Shown here: positions 37,183 to 45,719 of the stretch, in pieces
Layout of the letters: each line of letters begins with the position of its first letter
How positions within the stretch are numbered: position 1 is the stretch's first letter
NCBI GenBank assembly: GCA_016124795.1
Contig: WGNB01000005.1
Location: forward strand, 1 to 47,811
Source of the DNA: Rhodopseudomonas sp.
Lineage (GTDB): Bacteria; Pseudomonadota; Alphaproteobacteria; Rhizobiales; Xanthobacteraceae
Length of the DNA: 47,811 bases
Reading direction: 5' to 3'
Notes under the pieces: model-generated
What the model was told of the DNA's origin: nothing
The model's database searches: none
The model's input: only the letters and a program-made list of their open reading frames with translations
Position numbers and translations under genes: made by a program

Positions 37183-38650
37183 GCTCACCGAACTGACGCT
37201 GGCCGAGGCCCGCGACCGTCTGCGCGCGAAAGACATCAGCGCCGTCGAACTGGCGCAAGCCCATGGCGCGGCGATGGAGAAGGCGCGGGCTTTGAATGCC
37301 TATGTGCTGGAAACGCCGGAGCGCGCCATCGAGATGGCCAAGACTTCCGATGCGCGCATCGCGAAAGGCGAGGCCGGTCCGCTCGAAGGCATTCCGCTGG
37401 CGGTCAAGGACCTGTTCGCGACCAAGGGCGTGCGCACCACGGCCTGTTCGCACATCCTCGACAACTTCGTGCCGACTTACGAGTCGACGGTGACCTCGCA
37501 GCTCTGGCGCGATGGCGCGGTGCTGCTTGGCAAAACCAACAACGATGAATTCGCGATGGGCTCGTCGAACGAGACGTCGTTCTTCGGCCCGGTGATCTCG
37601 CCGTGGCGCAGGGACGGCGCCAATACCGAACTGGTGCCGGGCGGCTCATCCGGCGGTTCGGCGGCGGCGGTGGCCGCGCAGTTATGTCTGGGCGCGACCG
37701 GTACCGACACCGGCGGCTCGATCCGTCAGCCGGCGGCCTTTACCGGCACTGTCGGCATAAAGCCGACTTATGGGCGTTGCTCGCGCTGGGGCATCGTCGC
37801 CTTCGCGTCGTCGCTCGATCAGGCCGGGCCTTTCACCAAGACCGTGCGCGACGCCGCGATCATGTTGCGCTCGATGGCCGGGCCCGACGCCAAGGACACC
37901 ACCTGCGCCGATCTGCCGGTGCCGGATTACGAGGCCGCGGTCGGCAAGTCGGTCAAGGGTCTGCGCATCGGCATCCCGAAGGAGTACCGGCTCGATGGCA
38001 TGCCGGCCGAGATCGAAAAGATCTGGCAACAAGGCTGCGAGTGGCTCAAAAGCGCCGGCGCCGAGTTGGTCGATGTGTCGTTGCCGCACACCAAATACGC
38101 CTTGCCGGCTTATTACATCGTTGCGCCGGCGGAAGCGTCCTCCAATCTCGCGCGCTATGATGGCGTGCGCTATGGCTTGCGGGCGCCGGGCCGCGACATC
38201 ACCGAGATGTACGAGAACACCCGCAGCGAAGGCTTCGGCGCCGAGGTGCGGCGTCGCGTCATGATCGGCACCTATGTGCTGTCGGCCGGCTATTACGACG
38301 CCTATTACCTGCGCGCGCAGAAGGTGCGCACGCTGATCAAGCGCGACTTCGAAGCCTGCTTCGAACAGGGCGTGCATGCGATGCTGACGCCGGCGACGCC
38401 GTCGGCGGCGTTCGGCATCGGCGAGAAGGGCGGCGCCGATCCGGTCGAGATGTATCTCAACGACGTCTTCACCGTGACCGTGAACATGGCCGGGTTGCCG
38501 GGCCTCGCGGTGCCGGCCGGACGCGATGGCCAGGGTCTGCCGCTTGGCCTGCAACTGATCGGCCGGCCGTTCGACGAGGAAACGCTGTTTTCGCTCGGCG
38601 CGGTGGTCGAACGCGAGGCCGGCCGCTTCACGCCGAAAGTGTGGTGGTGA
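37175..38650 (+). CDS. gatA: Asp-tRNA(Asn)/Glu-tRNA(Gln) amidotransferase subunit A
   Basis: Glutaminase subunit that frees ammonia from glutamine for the transamidation. Amidase-signature triad: K78 (AVKDL), S158 ([10 protein letters not shown]) and nucleophile S182 ([10 protein letters not shown]). 491 aa, the full family length; [19 protein letters not shown] and the C-terminal [16 protein letters not shown] are typical. ATG 37175 begins [16 protein letters not shown]; it lies inside the end of the upstream small ORF, so expression may depend on translation of that ORF. The stop is followed by an NTF2-like gene rather than gatB. Confidence 0.97.
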   Translation: MTELTELTLAEARDRLRAKDISAVELAQAHGAAMEKARALNAYVLETPERAIEMAKTSDARIAKGEAGPLEGIPLAVKDLFATKGVRTTACSHILDNFVPTYESTVTSQLWRDGAVLLGKTNNDEFAMGSSNETSFFGPVISPWRRDGANTELVPGGSSGGSAAAVAAQLCLGATGTDTGGSIRQPAAFTGTVGIKPTYGRCSRWGIVAFASSLDQAGPFTKTVRDAAIMLRSMAGPDAKDTTCADLPVPDYEAAVGKSVKGLRIGIPKEYRLDGMPAEIEKIWQQGCEWLKSAGAELVDVSLPHTKYALPAYYIVAPAEASSNLARYDGVRYGLRAPGRDITEMYENTRSEGFGAEVRRRVMIGTYVLSAGYYDAYYLRAQKVRTLIKRDFEACFEQGVHAMLTPATPSAAFGIGEKGGADPVEMYLNDVFTVTVNMAGLPGLAVPAGRDGQGLPLGLQLIGRPFDEETLFSLGAVVEREAGRFTPKVWW

Positions 38651-38729
38651 CGGACTGAGCGGTCCGCGGGCCGTTCAGACCGTCGTAACGAAATACATCT
38701 GATAACATTACATTTTTAGCCGGCAGGGC

Positions 38730-38768
38730 TTGGCGTCCCTGGGAGGTACCTGCATACTCTGCAGTATG
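38730..38768 (+). promoter_or_regulatory. Candidate promoter with inverted repeat overlapping the NTF2-like start codon
   Basis: TTGGCG (38730-38735) and CATACT (38753-38758), 17 bases apart, would place the transcription start at or next to the ATG at 38766. CATACT/AGTATG with a CTGC spacer (38753-38768) is a perfect 6-bp inverted repeat that covers the -10 and the start codon, as an operator could. Both hexamers match the consensus at four of six positions, so this is tentative. Confidence 0.4.
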
Positions 38769-39197
38769 GGAGTGGCAGTCAGCGAAGATCGGACACGGGC
38801 GACGGTGATAGCGCTATATGACGCTTATCGCCGACGCGACTTCGACACCGTCGCGGCGCTGATACATCCGGCCATCGATTGGATTGTCTACAGTCCGATC
38901 ACGGTATTTCCCTTCGCCGGCCCGCGCCGGGGCCGCGCCGCCGTGCTTGAGGCCATGGCCGTGATCGCGCAGGGCTATCGGCTGGAGAGCTATACCGACG
39001 AGGTCATGATCGTCGAAGGCGGACGCGCTGCCGTAATCGCCAATGTCGGATTCCAGCAGCGCGCGACCGGACGCAGCCTGCGGTTTCGGGTGTCGCATTT
39101 CCTGCGCGTCCTGGACGGGCAGGTGATCGAATTCCGCGAATTCGCCAATACCTTCGATCTGGTCGAGCAGGCGCTGGGCCGTGAATTGACCGTTTAG
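38766..39197 (+). CDS. NTF2/SnoaL-like protein
   Basis: 143-aa protein of the NTF2-like cone fold: a long first helix ([33 protein letters not shown]), then beta strands ([33 protein letters not shown]). Members include SnoaL-type cyclases, dehydratases and many proteins without known activity; the substrate cannot be told. ATG 38766 is used; a TTG at 38730 adds 12 residues. GGGAGG at 38740 is about 20 bases from the ATG, too far to be a normal ribosome binding site. The gene sits between gatA and gatB on the same strand. Confidence 0.8.
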   Translation: MGVAVSEDRTRATVIALYDAYRRRDFDTVAALIHPAIDWIVYSPITVFPFAGPRRGRAAVLEAMAVIAQGYRLESYTDEVMIVEGGRAAVIANVGFQQRATGRSLRFRVSHFLRVLDGQVIEFREFANTFDLVEQALGRELTV

Positions 39198-39279
39198 GTG
39201 CGATTGGCTGCTGGCGTCGGCGGTGCGTCGATTTCAAATCGGGTTTCACTTTTCAGGACGATGCGCTAGCTGTAGCCCC

Positions 39280-40749
39280 ATGAACGAGCAGACCAGGCCT
39301 TCCAAACTCATCCAAGGTGCAACCGGCGGCTGGCAGGTGGTGATCGGCATGGAAGTCCATGCCCAGGTCGCGTCCCAGTCCAAGCTGTTTTCCGGCGCGT
39401 CGACCGAATTCGGCGCCGCGCCCAACAGCCACGTCTCGCTGGTCGATGCGGCGATGCCCGGCATGTTGCCGGTGATCAACGAGGAATGCGTGCGTCAGGC
39501 CGTGCGCACCGGCCTCGGGCTCAACGCGCGGATCAACCTGCGTTCGGTATTCGACCGAAAGAACTATTTCTATCCCGATCTGCCGCAGGGCTATCAGATC
39601 AGCCAGTACAAGCAGCCGGTGGTCGGTGAGGGCGTTGTGACCGTCGATCTGCCGGATGGCGAGGTCGTCGACATCGGTATCGAGCGCCTGCATCTGGAAC
39701 AGGATGCCGGCAAGAGCGTGCACGACCGTCATCCGACGCTGTCTTATGTCGATCTCAACCGGTCCGGCGTCGCGCTGATGGAGATCGTATCCAAGCCCGA
39801 CCTGCGCTCATCGGACGAGGCGATGGCCTTCGTCGCCAAGCTGCGCTCGATCCTGCGCTATCTCGGCACCTGCGACGGCGACATGGAAAAGGGTTCCCTG
39901 CGCGCCGACGTCAATGTTTCGGTGCGCCGGCCCGGCGACGAACTCGGCACCCGTTGCGAGATCAAGAACATGAACTCGATCCGCTTCATCGGTCAGGCGA
40001 TCGAGTACGAGGCGCGTCGTCAGATCGAGATCATCGAGGACGGCGGCGCGATCGATCAGGAGACCCGGCTGTTCGATCCGGGCAAGGGCGAAACCCGCTC
40101 GATGCGCTCGAAGGAAGAGGCGCACGACTACCGCTATTTCCCCGATCCCGATCTGCTGCCGCTTGAACTGACGCAAAGCGCCGTCGACGAGCTTAAAGCG
40201 GCATTGCCGGAACTGCCGGACGACAAGAAGGTGCGCTTCGTGCGCGATCTTGCGCTGTCGTCCTACGACGCCGGACAGCTCGTCGCAGAACGTGATACCG
40301 CCTTGTACTTCGAGGCGGTGGCGAAGGGGCGTGACGTGAAGCTCGCCGCCAACTGGGTGATCAACGAGCTCGGCGGTCGGCTGAACAAGGAAGGCCGTGA
40401 CATCGCCGTATCGCCTGTTACCGCCGATCAGCTCGGTGGGCTCATCGATCTGATTTCGGACAAGACCATTTCCGGAAAGATCGCCAAGGACCTGTTCGAG
40501 ATCCTGTGGACCGAAGGCGGCGACCCGCGCGCGCTCGTCGAAGCCCGCGGTATGCGTCAGGTTACCGATCTCGGTGCGATCGAGGCGGTCGTCGACGACG
40601 TCATCGCCAAGAATCCGGACAAGGTTGCCGACGCCAAGACCAATCCGAAGGCGATCGGCTGGTTTGTCGGCCAGGTGATGAAGTCGTCGGGCGGCAAGGC
40701 CAGTCCGCAAGTCGTTAACGACATCCTAAAATCCAAACTCGGTTTGTGA
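39280..40749 (+). CDS. gatB: Asp-tRNA(Asn)/Glu-tRNA(Gln) amidotransferase subunit B
   Basis: Subunit that phosphorylates the misacylated tRNA and receives ammonia through a channel from Gat[25 protein letters not shown] opens the cradle domain; [25 protein letters not shown] is the family fingerprint; the tail from about residue 400 is the helical YqeY-like domain that binds tRNA ([33 protein letters not shown]). 489 aa from ATG 39280. Separated from gatA by the NTF2-like gene, and ends near a terminator-like hairpin at 40934. Confidence 0.97.
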   Translation: MNEQTRPSKLIQGATGGWQVVIGMEVHAQVASQSKLFSGASTEFGAAPNSHVSLVDAAMPGMLPVINEECVRQAVRTGLGLNARINLRSVFDRKNYFYPDLPQGYQISQYKQPVVGEGVVTVDLPDGEVVDIGIERLHLEQDAGKSVHDRHPTLSYVDLNRSGVALMEIVSKPDLRSSDEAMAFVAKLRSILRYLGTCDGDMEKGSLRADVNVSVRRPGDELGTRCEIKNMNSIRFIGQAIEYEARRQIEIIEDGGAIDQETRLFDPGKGETRSMRSKEEAHDYRYFPDPDLLPLELTQSAVDELKAALPELPDDKKVRFVRDLALSSYDAGQLVAERDTALYFEAVAKGRDVKLAANWVINELGGRLNKEGRDIAVSPVTADQLGGLIDLISDKTISGKIAKDLFEILWTEGGDPRALVEARGMRQVTDLGAIEAVVDDVIAKNPDKVADAKTNPKAIGWFVGQVMKSSGGKASPQVVNDILKSKLGL

Positions 40750-41386
40750 TCGCAGGTCCGCGCAAGCCGGCTTGATACCGCGGCGCGCGTTGCACGCGGT
40801 CAGCCCGATTGCGTTGCAGCAGAGCGGGAGACCGGCGTCGTCGGTTAGTGCCTTGCGGGTCGGTAACGGCGTTCAGTTCGTCGTTCGATCGATGACAGCG
40901 TCGCTCGCAGGTGCCGACCGGATGCATCTGTCGGCGAATCACTTGGCGGTGATTCGCTCGTTTTTGATCGATTCCGGTCGCCCGACGCCTCGCTGCGTGC
41001 CAATTCTCCCAAAATATTTTTGCGTTATGCACTACGGCGTTCGGATCGTCGAAAATGAAAATTGAAACCGGCTTGTTGAAAAGAAATGTTTCGGTTTGAC
41101 CGAAGCGGTCAAATCATGGACGCGCAAAAAATCCTTATTTAATCGGATGTTTTTTGATGCGCTCGATTTTTGTCGAAGACGATGCGGTCTGTCGGCTTAA
41201 GCCTGCTGCATCTTGTGTCGATGCTTGCCGATAGCGCGTTTTGGTGACGGTTCAGCGTCGCTTACACACACGATGAAGTAGAGTCACTGTTTTTTTCGTT
41301 GTGCTGTAGTACACCAAATGCAGTGCAGGTCGATCCCCGACCGCACTAATGCGACACCGCCATGATTCATGGCCAGGAGGGCAGCA
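40750..41386. other. Long intergenic region between gatB and the lysine microprotein gene
   Basis: 637 bases without a supported gene. It holds a terminator-like hairpin at 40934-40965, an inverted repeat TTTGACC/GGTCAAA at 41095-41113 and AT-rich stretches around 41120-41180. The region between the hairpin and 41387 could carry the microprotein's promoter and a long leader, or a small RNA. No promoter pair was convincing. Confidence 0.4.
40934..40965 (+). terminator. Terminator-like hairpin downstream of gatB
   Basis: A perfect 9-bp stem GCGAATCAC/GTGATTCGC with loop TTGGCG is followed three bases later by TTTTT. It is 185 bases after the gatB stop, unusually far, and may instead end a separate short transcript. 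Confidence 0.7.
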
Positions 41387-41455
41387 ATGGCAAAACGTAA
41401 GAAGAAAGTTGTGAAGACCGCGAAGAAGGCCAAGAAGAAGAAGAAGAAACTCTAG
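41387..41455 (+). CDS. 22-residue lysine-rich microprotein
   Basis: A very short open frame with an ideal ribosome binding site: AGGAGG at 41375-41380, six bases before ATG 41387. The product begins MAKRKKKVVK and ends AKKKKKKL; 14 of 22 residues are Lys or Arg and none is acidic. It is too short for usual gene finders. A perfect 16-bp terminator hairpin follows 124 bases later, so this looks like a complete small transcript. Such a peptide would bind nucleic acids or the ribosome non-specifically; similar Lys/Ala sequences form the histone-like tails of TopA and the GST in this window. Function unknown. Confidence 0.65.
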   Translation: MAKRKKKVVKTAKKAKKKKKKL

Positions 41456-41578
41456 GCCCGACGCGACTTCCCGATTCTCGGTCTTGATGGATCGAGGATT
41501 GAGTCATAGGGGGCCGGTGTGCGTCACGGATGATAGCGAAAGCAGTCGGTCTGCGTCGCCCCGGTTCCAATGACATCA

Positions 41579-41624
41579 GAGGGCGTCGGCGAGATGTAGC
41601 GTCTCGCCGACGCCCTCGGATTTT
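41579..41624 (+). terminator. Strong terminator after the microprotein gene
   Basis: A perfect 16-bp stem (arms 41579-41594 and 41602-41617, GAGGGCGTCGGCGAGA and its complement) with a 7-base loop TGTAGCG, then GGATTTTG. This is the longest perfect stem seen in the window. Confidence 0.8.
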
Positions 41625-41770
41625 GTAGGCCCCTCCGGTTGCCGGATGGGCGAGGCGCATGATGTGGCTTCGATGTTCCGATGTTCGTCGGTCGTCCGAT
41701 GCGCGGCGTTACCTGTCGGCCACTGGCTCATCCGATAAGGTCTTCGATCGGGTCACGTCGACGACGCAGG

Positions 41771-41818
41771 CCTTCAAGGACATGGACCTTCAAGGACATG
41801 GGCCTTCAAGGACGTTGG
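41771..41818. repeat. Three 16-bp tandem repeats
   Basis: CCTTCAAGGACATGGA, CCTTCAAGGACATGGG and CCTTCAAGGACGTTGG follow one another without spacers, with a partial fourth CCTCAAAG. The unit is not a multiple of three, so it is not preserved for coding. No function seen. Confidence 0.8.
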
Positions 41819-42078
41819 CCTCAAAGCGTGTGCAGCCGGTCCGCTCGGCTTTTCATTCCAATACCTTCAGCCTTGAAGCAGCCGGTCATTGAGCGCGGCT
41901 GATGCGACGTCAGTCGACCGCCGACGCGGGTTCATGCTGTCCGGTCCCGACCGCCGCTTTCTGCCGCAGCGTGTTCGGCAACGGGCGCTGTCGTTGATGA
42001 CCGGCAAAGGACGAAGCGTGAGCGGTGCGTAGAGCCAAGGTCACTGCCGTCCGGTTCGGACTTGCCCCGGTCCGATAA

Positions 42079-42115
42079 CCATCGGTCCGACGACCTGCCG
42101 GTCGTCGGCCGATGG
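42079..42115 (-). terminator. Long hairpin downstream of the small secreted protein gene
   Basis: CCATCGG (42079-42085), a one-base bulge, CCGACGACC, loop TGCC, then GGTCGTCGG and CCGATGG: 16 pairs in all. It lies 35 bases after the stop of the minus-strand gene at 42151. No T-run follows on the minus strand, so it may stabilise the 3' end rather than terminate. Confidence 0.5.
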
Positions 42116-42150
42116 GTGTCGCGGCGATCAAGCCCAACGTGTCGTGAAGC

Positions 42151-42444
42151 TCAAGCGCCGCCTTTAAGCCGCTTGTTGCAGGCGCTCCAATATTGCGGCC
42201 ACTTCATGCCGGCTTCGATCTTGCCGGCGGCCTTGGCGGCCTTCCATTCGGCGCCGCATTTCTTTTGCCGTTCGCGTGCGGCGAGTTGACCGGGCGTCGG
42301 CGGTTTCTTGGCCTTGGCTTTGACGTCGGTCGCGGGCGTTGCTGCCGGCGCGGTTGTTTGCGCGGCGGCGCTTGTCGATAGCGTCGGCAATGACGCGACG
42401 GTCAATCCGGCCACCATGAGTGCGGCATAAAAGATCCTGGACAT
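42151..42444 (-). CDS. Small secreted Lys/Ala-rich protein with two conserved-type Cys
   Basis: 97-aa protein with signal peptide (IFYAALMVAGLTVASLPTLSTSAAAQ), a low-complexity Ala/Thr/Lys linker, and a C-terminal block RQKKCGAEWKAAKAAGKIEAG then KWPQYWSACNKRLKG. The two Cys probably form a disulfide. Short proteins ending in this WPQ(Y/F)WSACNKRLK pattern are widespread in Bradyrhizobium-like genomes; the block loosely recalls the PsiF repeat, but function is not known. It is transcribed toward the hairpin at 42079-42115. Confidence 0.85.
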   Translation of the reverse strand: MSRIFYAALMVAGLTVASLPTLSTSAAAQTTAPAATPATDVKAKAKKPPTPGQLAARERQKKCGAEWKAAKAAGKIEAGMKWPQYWSACNKRLKGGA

Positions 42445-42672
42445 CGTTCTCCCCTTAGTGATCGCATGTGCGACCTTGGCCGGCGCGTTATTGCGCCTAT
42501 CAGCAACCTAAGAGGGCATATTACAGCCCGATGGTTGTATGCGTCCAGCCGGTCCCGCAGCGATGCGGGTGCTTGCCTTGGGGGAGATTCGGTCCGCGCA
42601 TTGCGGATTTTTTAGCGCCAGTCATAGTTTCTGTAGCGAGATTCTCCGACAATCTTCGACTGGAGTTTGGAA

Positions 42673-43509
42673 ATGGCGCGCGCGACGGCGAAATCGAAAG
42701 CCACGTCTGGCAAGGTCAAAAAGGCGGCGAAGAAGACGGCGCGGGTTGGCGCCAGCAATGCCAGGACGACGAAGGCGAGCGCGGGCAACAAGGCAAGCCC
42801 GAAGGCCAACAAGGGTGTCAAGCCGATCGATCTTTACTACTGGCCGACGCCGAACGGCTTCAAGATCTCGATCATGCTGGAAGAGTGCAAGCTGCCTTAT
42901 CAGCTCAAGCCCGTGAACATCTCAAAGGGCGAGCAGTTCAATCCCGATTTTCTCAAGATCGCGCCGAACAATCGGATGCCGGCGATTGTCGATCCGGGCG
43001 GACCGGGCGGGCGGCCGATCTCCATCTTCGAGTCGGGCGCGATCCTGCAATATCTCGGGCGCAAGACCGGCAAGTTCTATCCGAAGGACGAACGCGGTCG
43101 CGTTGAAGTCGATCAATGGCTGTTCTGGCAGATGGGTGGCGTCGGTCCGATGGCCGGCCAGGTTCATCACTTCAAGAACTACGCGCGCGAGACGCTGCAT
43201 TATGCCATTGCCCGCTATGTCGATGAGGTCAACCGGCTCTATGGCGTGATGAACAAGAGGTTGGCGGACCGCCCTTACATCGCCGGCAAATATTCGATCG
43301 CCGATATGGCGCTGGTCGGCTGGGTCAATGGCTGGGAGCGGCAGGGCCAGGACATAGAGCAGTTTCCGCATCTCAAGCGTTGGCTGGCGACCATGAAGGC
43401 GCGTCCCGCTGTGGCGCGTGGCATGGCGCTGGGGCTCGAACTGCGCCAGAACGTCGATATGAAAGATCCGAAGGTGCAGGCGGTGCTGTTCGGTCAGCGC
43501 GCGCGTTAG
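42673..43509 (+). CDS. Glutathione S-transferase family protein (YghU/Nu-like) with basic N-terminal tail
   Basis: 278 aa. The thioredoxin-fold domain starts near residue 52 (IDLYYWPTPNGFKISIMLEE), with NRMPAIVDPG and IFESGAILQYLG for glutathione binding, then a helical C-terminal domain (YIAGKYSIADMALVGWVNGWERQG). TPNG-KISIMLEE matches the YghU/YfcG Nu-class, whose members reduce disulfides with glutathione. Residues 1-50 form a Lys/Ala/Ser-rich tail (SGKVKKAAKKTARVG) absent from the enzyme family. ATG 42673 has GGAG eight bases upstream, and no other ATG precedes the GST core, so the tail is probably real. Convergent with the DUF2147 gene. Confidence 0.88.
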   Translation: MARATAKSKATSGKVKKAAKKTARVGASNARTTKASAGNKASPKANKGVKPIDLYYWPTPNGFKISIMLEECKLPYQLKPVNISKGEQFNPDFLKIAPNNRMPAIVDPGGPGGRPISIFESGAILQYLGRKTGKFYPKDERGRVEVDQWLFWQMGGVGPMAGQVHHFKNYARETLHYAIARYVDEVNRLYGVMNKRLADRPYIAGKYSIADMALVGWVNGWERQGQDIEQFPHLKRWLATMKARPAVARGMALGLELRQNVDMKDPKVQAVLFGQRAR

Positions 43510-43556
43510 CGTCGGGCCGGCCCGGTCGCGATCGGTTGGCCGGATATTGAAGCAAC

Positions 43557-43591
43557 GAAAAACGCGCCGCGAGCGGAACTCGCGGCGCGTT
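43557..43591 (-). terminator. Terminator between the GST and DUF2147 genes
   Basis: A perfect 13-bp stem AACGCGCCGCGAG/CTCGCGGCGCGTT with loop CGGAA. On the minus strand the stem runs into TTTCG after its own TT, so it best serves the DUF2147 transcript. It may also stop the GST transcript on the plus strand. Confidence 0.7.
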
Positions 43592-43650
43592 CAAGCTATC
43601 CCGGTCACGGTACCGGCCAGCGCGAGCCGCGCGGCCGGAGTTGCGCGCTA

Positions 43651-44076
43651 TCAGTTGGCGCGGGTCCAAATATGGGACTTGCACAAGACGCGCAGAACGC
43701 AGCCTTGTACCTTGGCGGTATTGGCGCCTTGCACCTGCATGCTGGCCTGATAGGTGCGGCCGTCATCGGCGTTGTAAATCAGGCCCGACCATTTGTCGGG
43801 ACCGTCGGGCACCAGGCCATTGACGACCTGCAGGCCGATCAACGGACGCTTGCGCTTGTTTGGATCGGGGTTATGAAAGTCGGTCTTCGGTTTGCCGGTA
43901 TCGGGGTCGATCAGTTCATCGACCCATATCACCTTACCGCATAGTTTGCCGCCGCAATTGACGATCTGCACCTTGGTGTCGCGATCTTCGGACAGCCAGA
44001 TACCTTCGGCGGAACCGGCTAAAGCCGCGTTCGACAAGCAGACAAGCCCGAGCACGGCGGAAAGAATTAATTTCAT
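43651..44076 (-). CDS. DUF2147 domain protein, secreted
   Basis: 141-aa periplasmic or outer-membrane-associated protein of unknown function. Signal peptide at 1-20 (KLILSAVLGLVCLSNAALAG). The family core is EGIWLSEDRDTKVQIVNCGGKLCGKVIWVDE, then DFHNPDPNKRKRPLIGLQVVNGL, WSGLIYNADDGRTYQASMQV and a closing GCVLRVLCKSHIWTR. Four Cys in two pairs suggest disulfides. The ATG is at 44076. Upstream holds 316 bases before the divergent Sel1-like gene. Confidence 0.9.
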   Translation of the reverse strand: MKLILSAVLGLVCLSNAALAGSAEGIWLSEDRDTKVQIVNCGGKLCGKVIWVDELIDPDTGKPKTDFHNPDPNKRKRPLIGLQVVNGLVPDGPDKWSGLIYNADDGRTYQASMQVQGANTAKVQGCVLRVLCKSHIWTRAN

Positions 44077-44392
44077 CGTCTAGGTTCCAGAAGGTCCTGA
44101 TTAGTTGGTTGGTTATCGCCTTATAAACCGGCGCGGTTAGCGTTTTGTCACCAAACTGTAACAATCGCGCATTTGCGGCGTTATTGCGTCGGCGGCCGGT
44201 TTACCGCTCAGACGACGCGCGCTGATCTTCACCTTCCATTCATCGCGATATTTAAACTGTCATTCAAATTTTCACCTGAAGATCGTTTCAGGCGGGAGAA
44301 GCACGTCAAAGCATCGTCCCGTGCGAGTTGCAGAGTTGCGTTGGTCCGGACCAGGGGATGGGGACGGGTCTTCGAGAATAGGGGAGTTGGTG
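44077..44392. other. Divergent region between DUF2147 and Sel1-like genes
   Basis: 316 bases, moderately AT-rich near 44240-44285. No clear promoter pair, repeat or gene seen. GGGGAG at 44381-44386 is the ribosome binding site of the next gene. Confidence 0.35.
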
Positions 44393-44767
44393 ATGACGAC
44401 GATTGAAATGAAGGCCTTCGACAAGGTCGCATGCGATGCTTTCGATTTTGACATTGGCGCGCTTGTGAGTGCGGTCGAGCCCGAGACGCCGGCGATCGAT
44501 CTGACCTGCGAGCCCGAGGATGCCGAAGGCTGCTTCGGCCGTGGCCTGGTCTATTCGGCTGGCGCAGGTGTCGCGGTCGATCTGGTCGAGGCGCATAAAT
44601 GGTTCAACATCGCGGCGATGCGGGGCCACGGCGAAGCGGCGCGGCGGCGTCGGGAAGTGGCCGAGCTGATGGCGGACGCCGAGATCGGCCGTGCGCAGCG
44701 TGCGGCGCGTGACTGGCTCAAGAGCCATCCGGATGCGCCGATTGCGCCGGCCCGCGTTGCTGCCTGA
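44393..44767 (+). CDS. Sel1-repeat protein, single repeat
   Basis: 124-aa cytoplasmic protein. Residues about 46-90 form one Sel1-like repeat (GCFGRGLVYSAGAGVAVDLVEAHKWFNIAAMRGHGEA), followed by a charged helix (ARRRREVAELMADAEIGRAQRAARDWL). Short Sel1 proteins of this kind are frequent in Hyphomicrobiales; they are thought to act as binding adaptors, but no partner is known. The start ATG 44393 follows GGGGAG by 6 bases. The N-terminus MTTIEMKAFDKVACDAFDFD is acidic. Total length excludes the longer upstream frame, which lacks family features. Confidence 0.85.
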   Translation: MTTIEMKAFDKVACDAFDFDIGALVSAVEPETPAIDLTCEPEDAEGCFGRGLVYSAGAGVAVDLVEAHKWFNIAAMRGHGEAARRRREVAELMADAEIGRAQRAARDWLKSHPDAPIAPARVAA

Positions 44768-44972
44768 GACGGTCGCGCAAGGCTGGCTGTTTTCGGTGGC
44801 CTTGCGGCACGAATGGTAAGTGTTTCGCCGGCAGGACGAGTGCGGTTGCATGGTTGATGGCATCGGTTGCTGTGGATGCGGTTGGCGGTAAGCGTCCGGT
44901 CGCCAGCGTTACGGTAGCAAGCGGTCTGGTGTCAGGCGCTCGCGCGTTGACCGGTCGATTGATGGTGTCGGT

Positions 44973-45329
44973 TCAACGGACGTTGCGTTTTTTCGGTTTC
45001 GGCCGCGGTGCCGGGTAGGCCGGGTTTTCGTAGCAGTTGCCGCCAATGCCACTGATGGTGGCGCGACATTGCGCCAATGTGTCGAAGCCGCAATTGACGC
45101 CGTCCGAGCCTTCGCTGCCGGAATATTCCGCACACCAACGATAAGGCTCTTCGGCTTGCGCAGGCGCGGCGGTCGTGAGCCAAAGGCCGGCGGTCGCGGC
45201 GCACGCCAGCAGTGCAACGACAAAGCCACCGCGCCATTGGTCGGCGCGTCGCATCGCACAGTGCGCTATCGCCCCGAAAATGCGCGTCGTCGTTTGGTTC
45301 GGCGATGGGGCGGCGAACAATTTCGGCAT
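44973..45329 (-). CDS. DUF3551 family secreted protein
   Basis: 118-aa secreted protein of unknown function, typical of Bradyrhizobium and relatives. The mature part YRWCAEYSGSEGSDGVNCGFDTLAQC then RATISGIGGNCYENP has the four Cys of the DUF3551 pattern, followed by a basic Pro/Lys tail. The hydrophobic signal stretch (GGFVVALLACAATAGLWLTTAAPAQA) begins well after the start. ATG 45329 is chosen because GGAGAG lies 6 bases upstream; ATG 45254 would give a more standard signal peptide but lacks a ribosome binding site. Confidence 0.82.
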   Translation of the reverse strand: MPKLFAAPSPNQTTTRIFGAIAHCAMRRADQWRGGFVVALLACAATAGLWLTTAAPAQAEEPYRWCAEYSGSEGSDGVNCGFDTLAQCRATISGIGGNCYENPAYPAPRPKPKKRNVR

Positions 45330-45586
45330 CGATAGCTCTCCATTGGTGTTGGCGTCAGATTAGCGTGCCGTTGCCACGATGGCCGACCGCGACGGTGGAT
45401 TTTACGGCGTCTTTATATCGACGGTGTGAGCCGGCAAAGCTGTCAGGCCGTTTTACGGTCATGGCGGATTCGCGCCGGGCAGGACGGAAGCACGCTCGCT
45501 AATTCGGGCCGGATGCGCGGTCGTGGCTGTTATTCGACCAGACGGCCCGTCAGAATCATTGATTTCGTTGAGTTTGGCTTTGCCGT

Positions 45587-45613
45587 TTGACGGCGAAATC
45601 ATGAAACTATAAG
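45587..45613 (+). promoter_or_regulatory. Promoter of tRNA-Ser
   Basis: TTGACG (45587-45592) and TATAAG (45608-45613), 15 bases apart. A transcription start near 45620 would be about 7 bases before the tRNA. The spacing is short, but the location and AT-rich spacer fit. Confidence 0.6.
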
Positions 45614-45626
45614 GCTTGCCGCACGC

Positions 45627-45719
45627 GGAGACGTGGCCGAGTGGCTGAAGGCGGCGGTTTGCTAAACCGTTATACGCTCCAAAGGCGTATCGAGGGTTCG
45701 AATCCCTCCGTCTCCGCCA
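45627..45719 (+). tRNA. tRNA-Ser (anticodon GCU), CCA encoded
   Basis: Class II tRNA reading AGC and AGU. Acceptor GGAGACG pairs with CGTCTCC (45709-45715), discriminator G, then encoded CCA. The D arm starts GCCGAGTGG. The anticodon stem-loop is GCGGT-TTGCTAA-ACCGT with anticodon GCT at 45661-45663 and one G-T pair. The long variable arm (TATACGC...GCGTA) is the serine mark, and the T arm is GAGGG-TTCGAAT-CCCTC. No integrase follows, so it is not occupied by an island here. Confidence 0.97.

Larger units (their letters stand above)
41456..42150. other. Intergenic region after the microprotein gene
   Basis: 695 bases with a terminator (41579-41624), three 16-bp tandem repeats (41771-41818) and a long hairpin (42079-42115). 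Short open frames at 41659-41892 owe their form partly to the repeats and have no family features, so no gene is called. Confidence 0.45.

Noticed and set aside
41659-41892. 77-residue open frame with internal repetition
   Set aside because: The repeated protein segment comes from a 16-bp tandem repeat whose unit is not a multiple of three; no start signal or family features.
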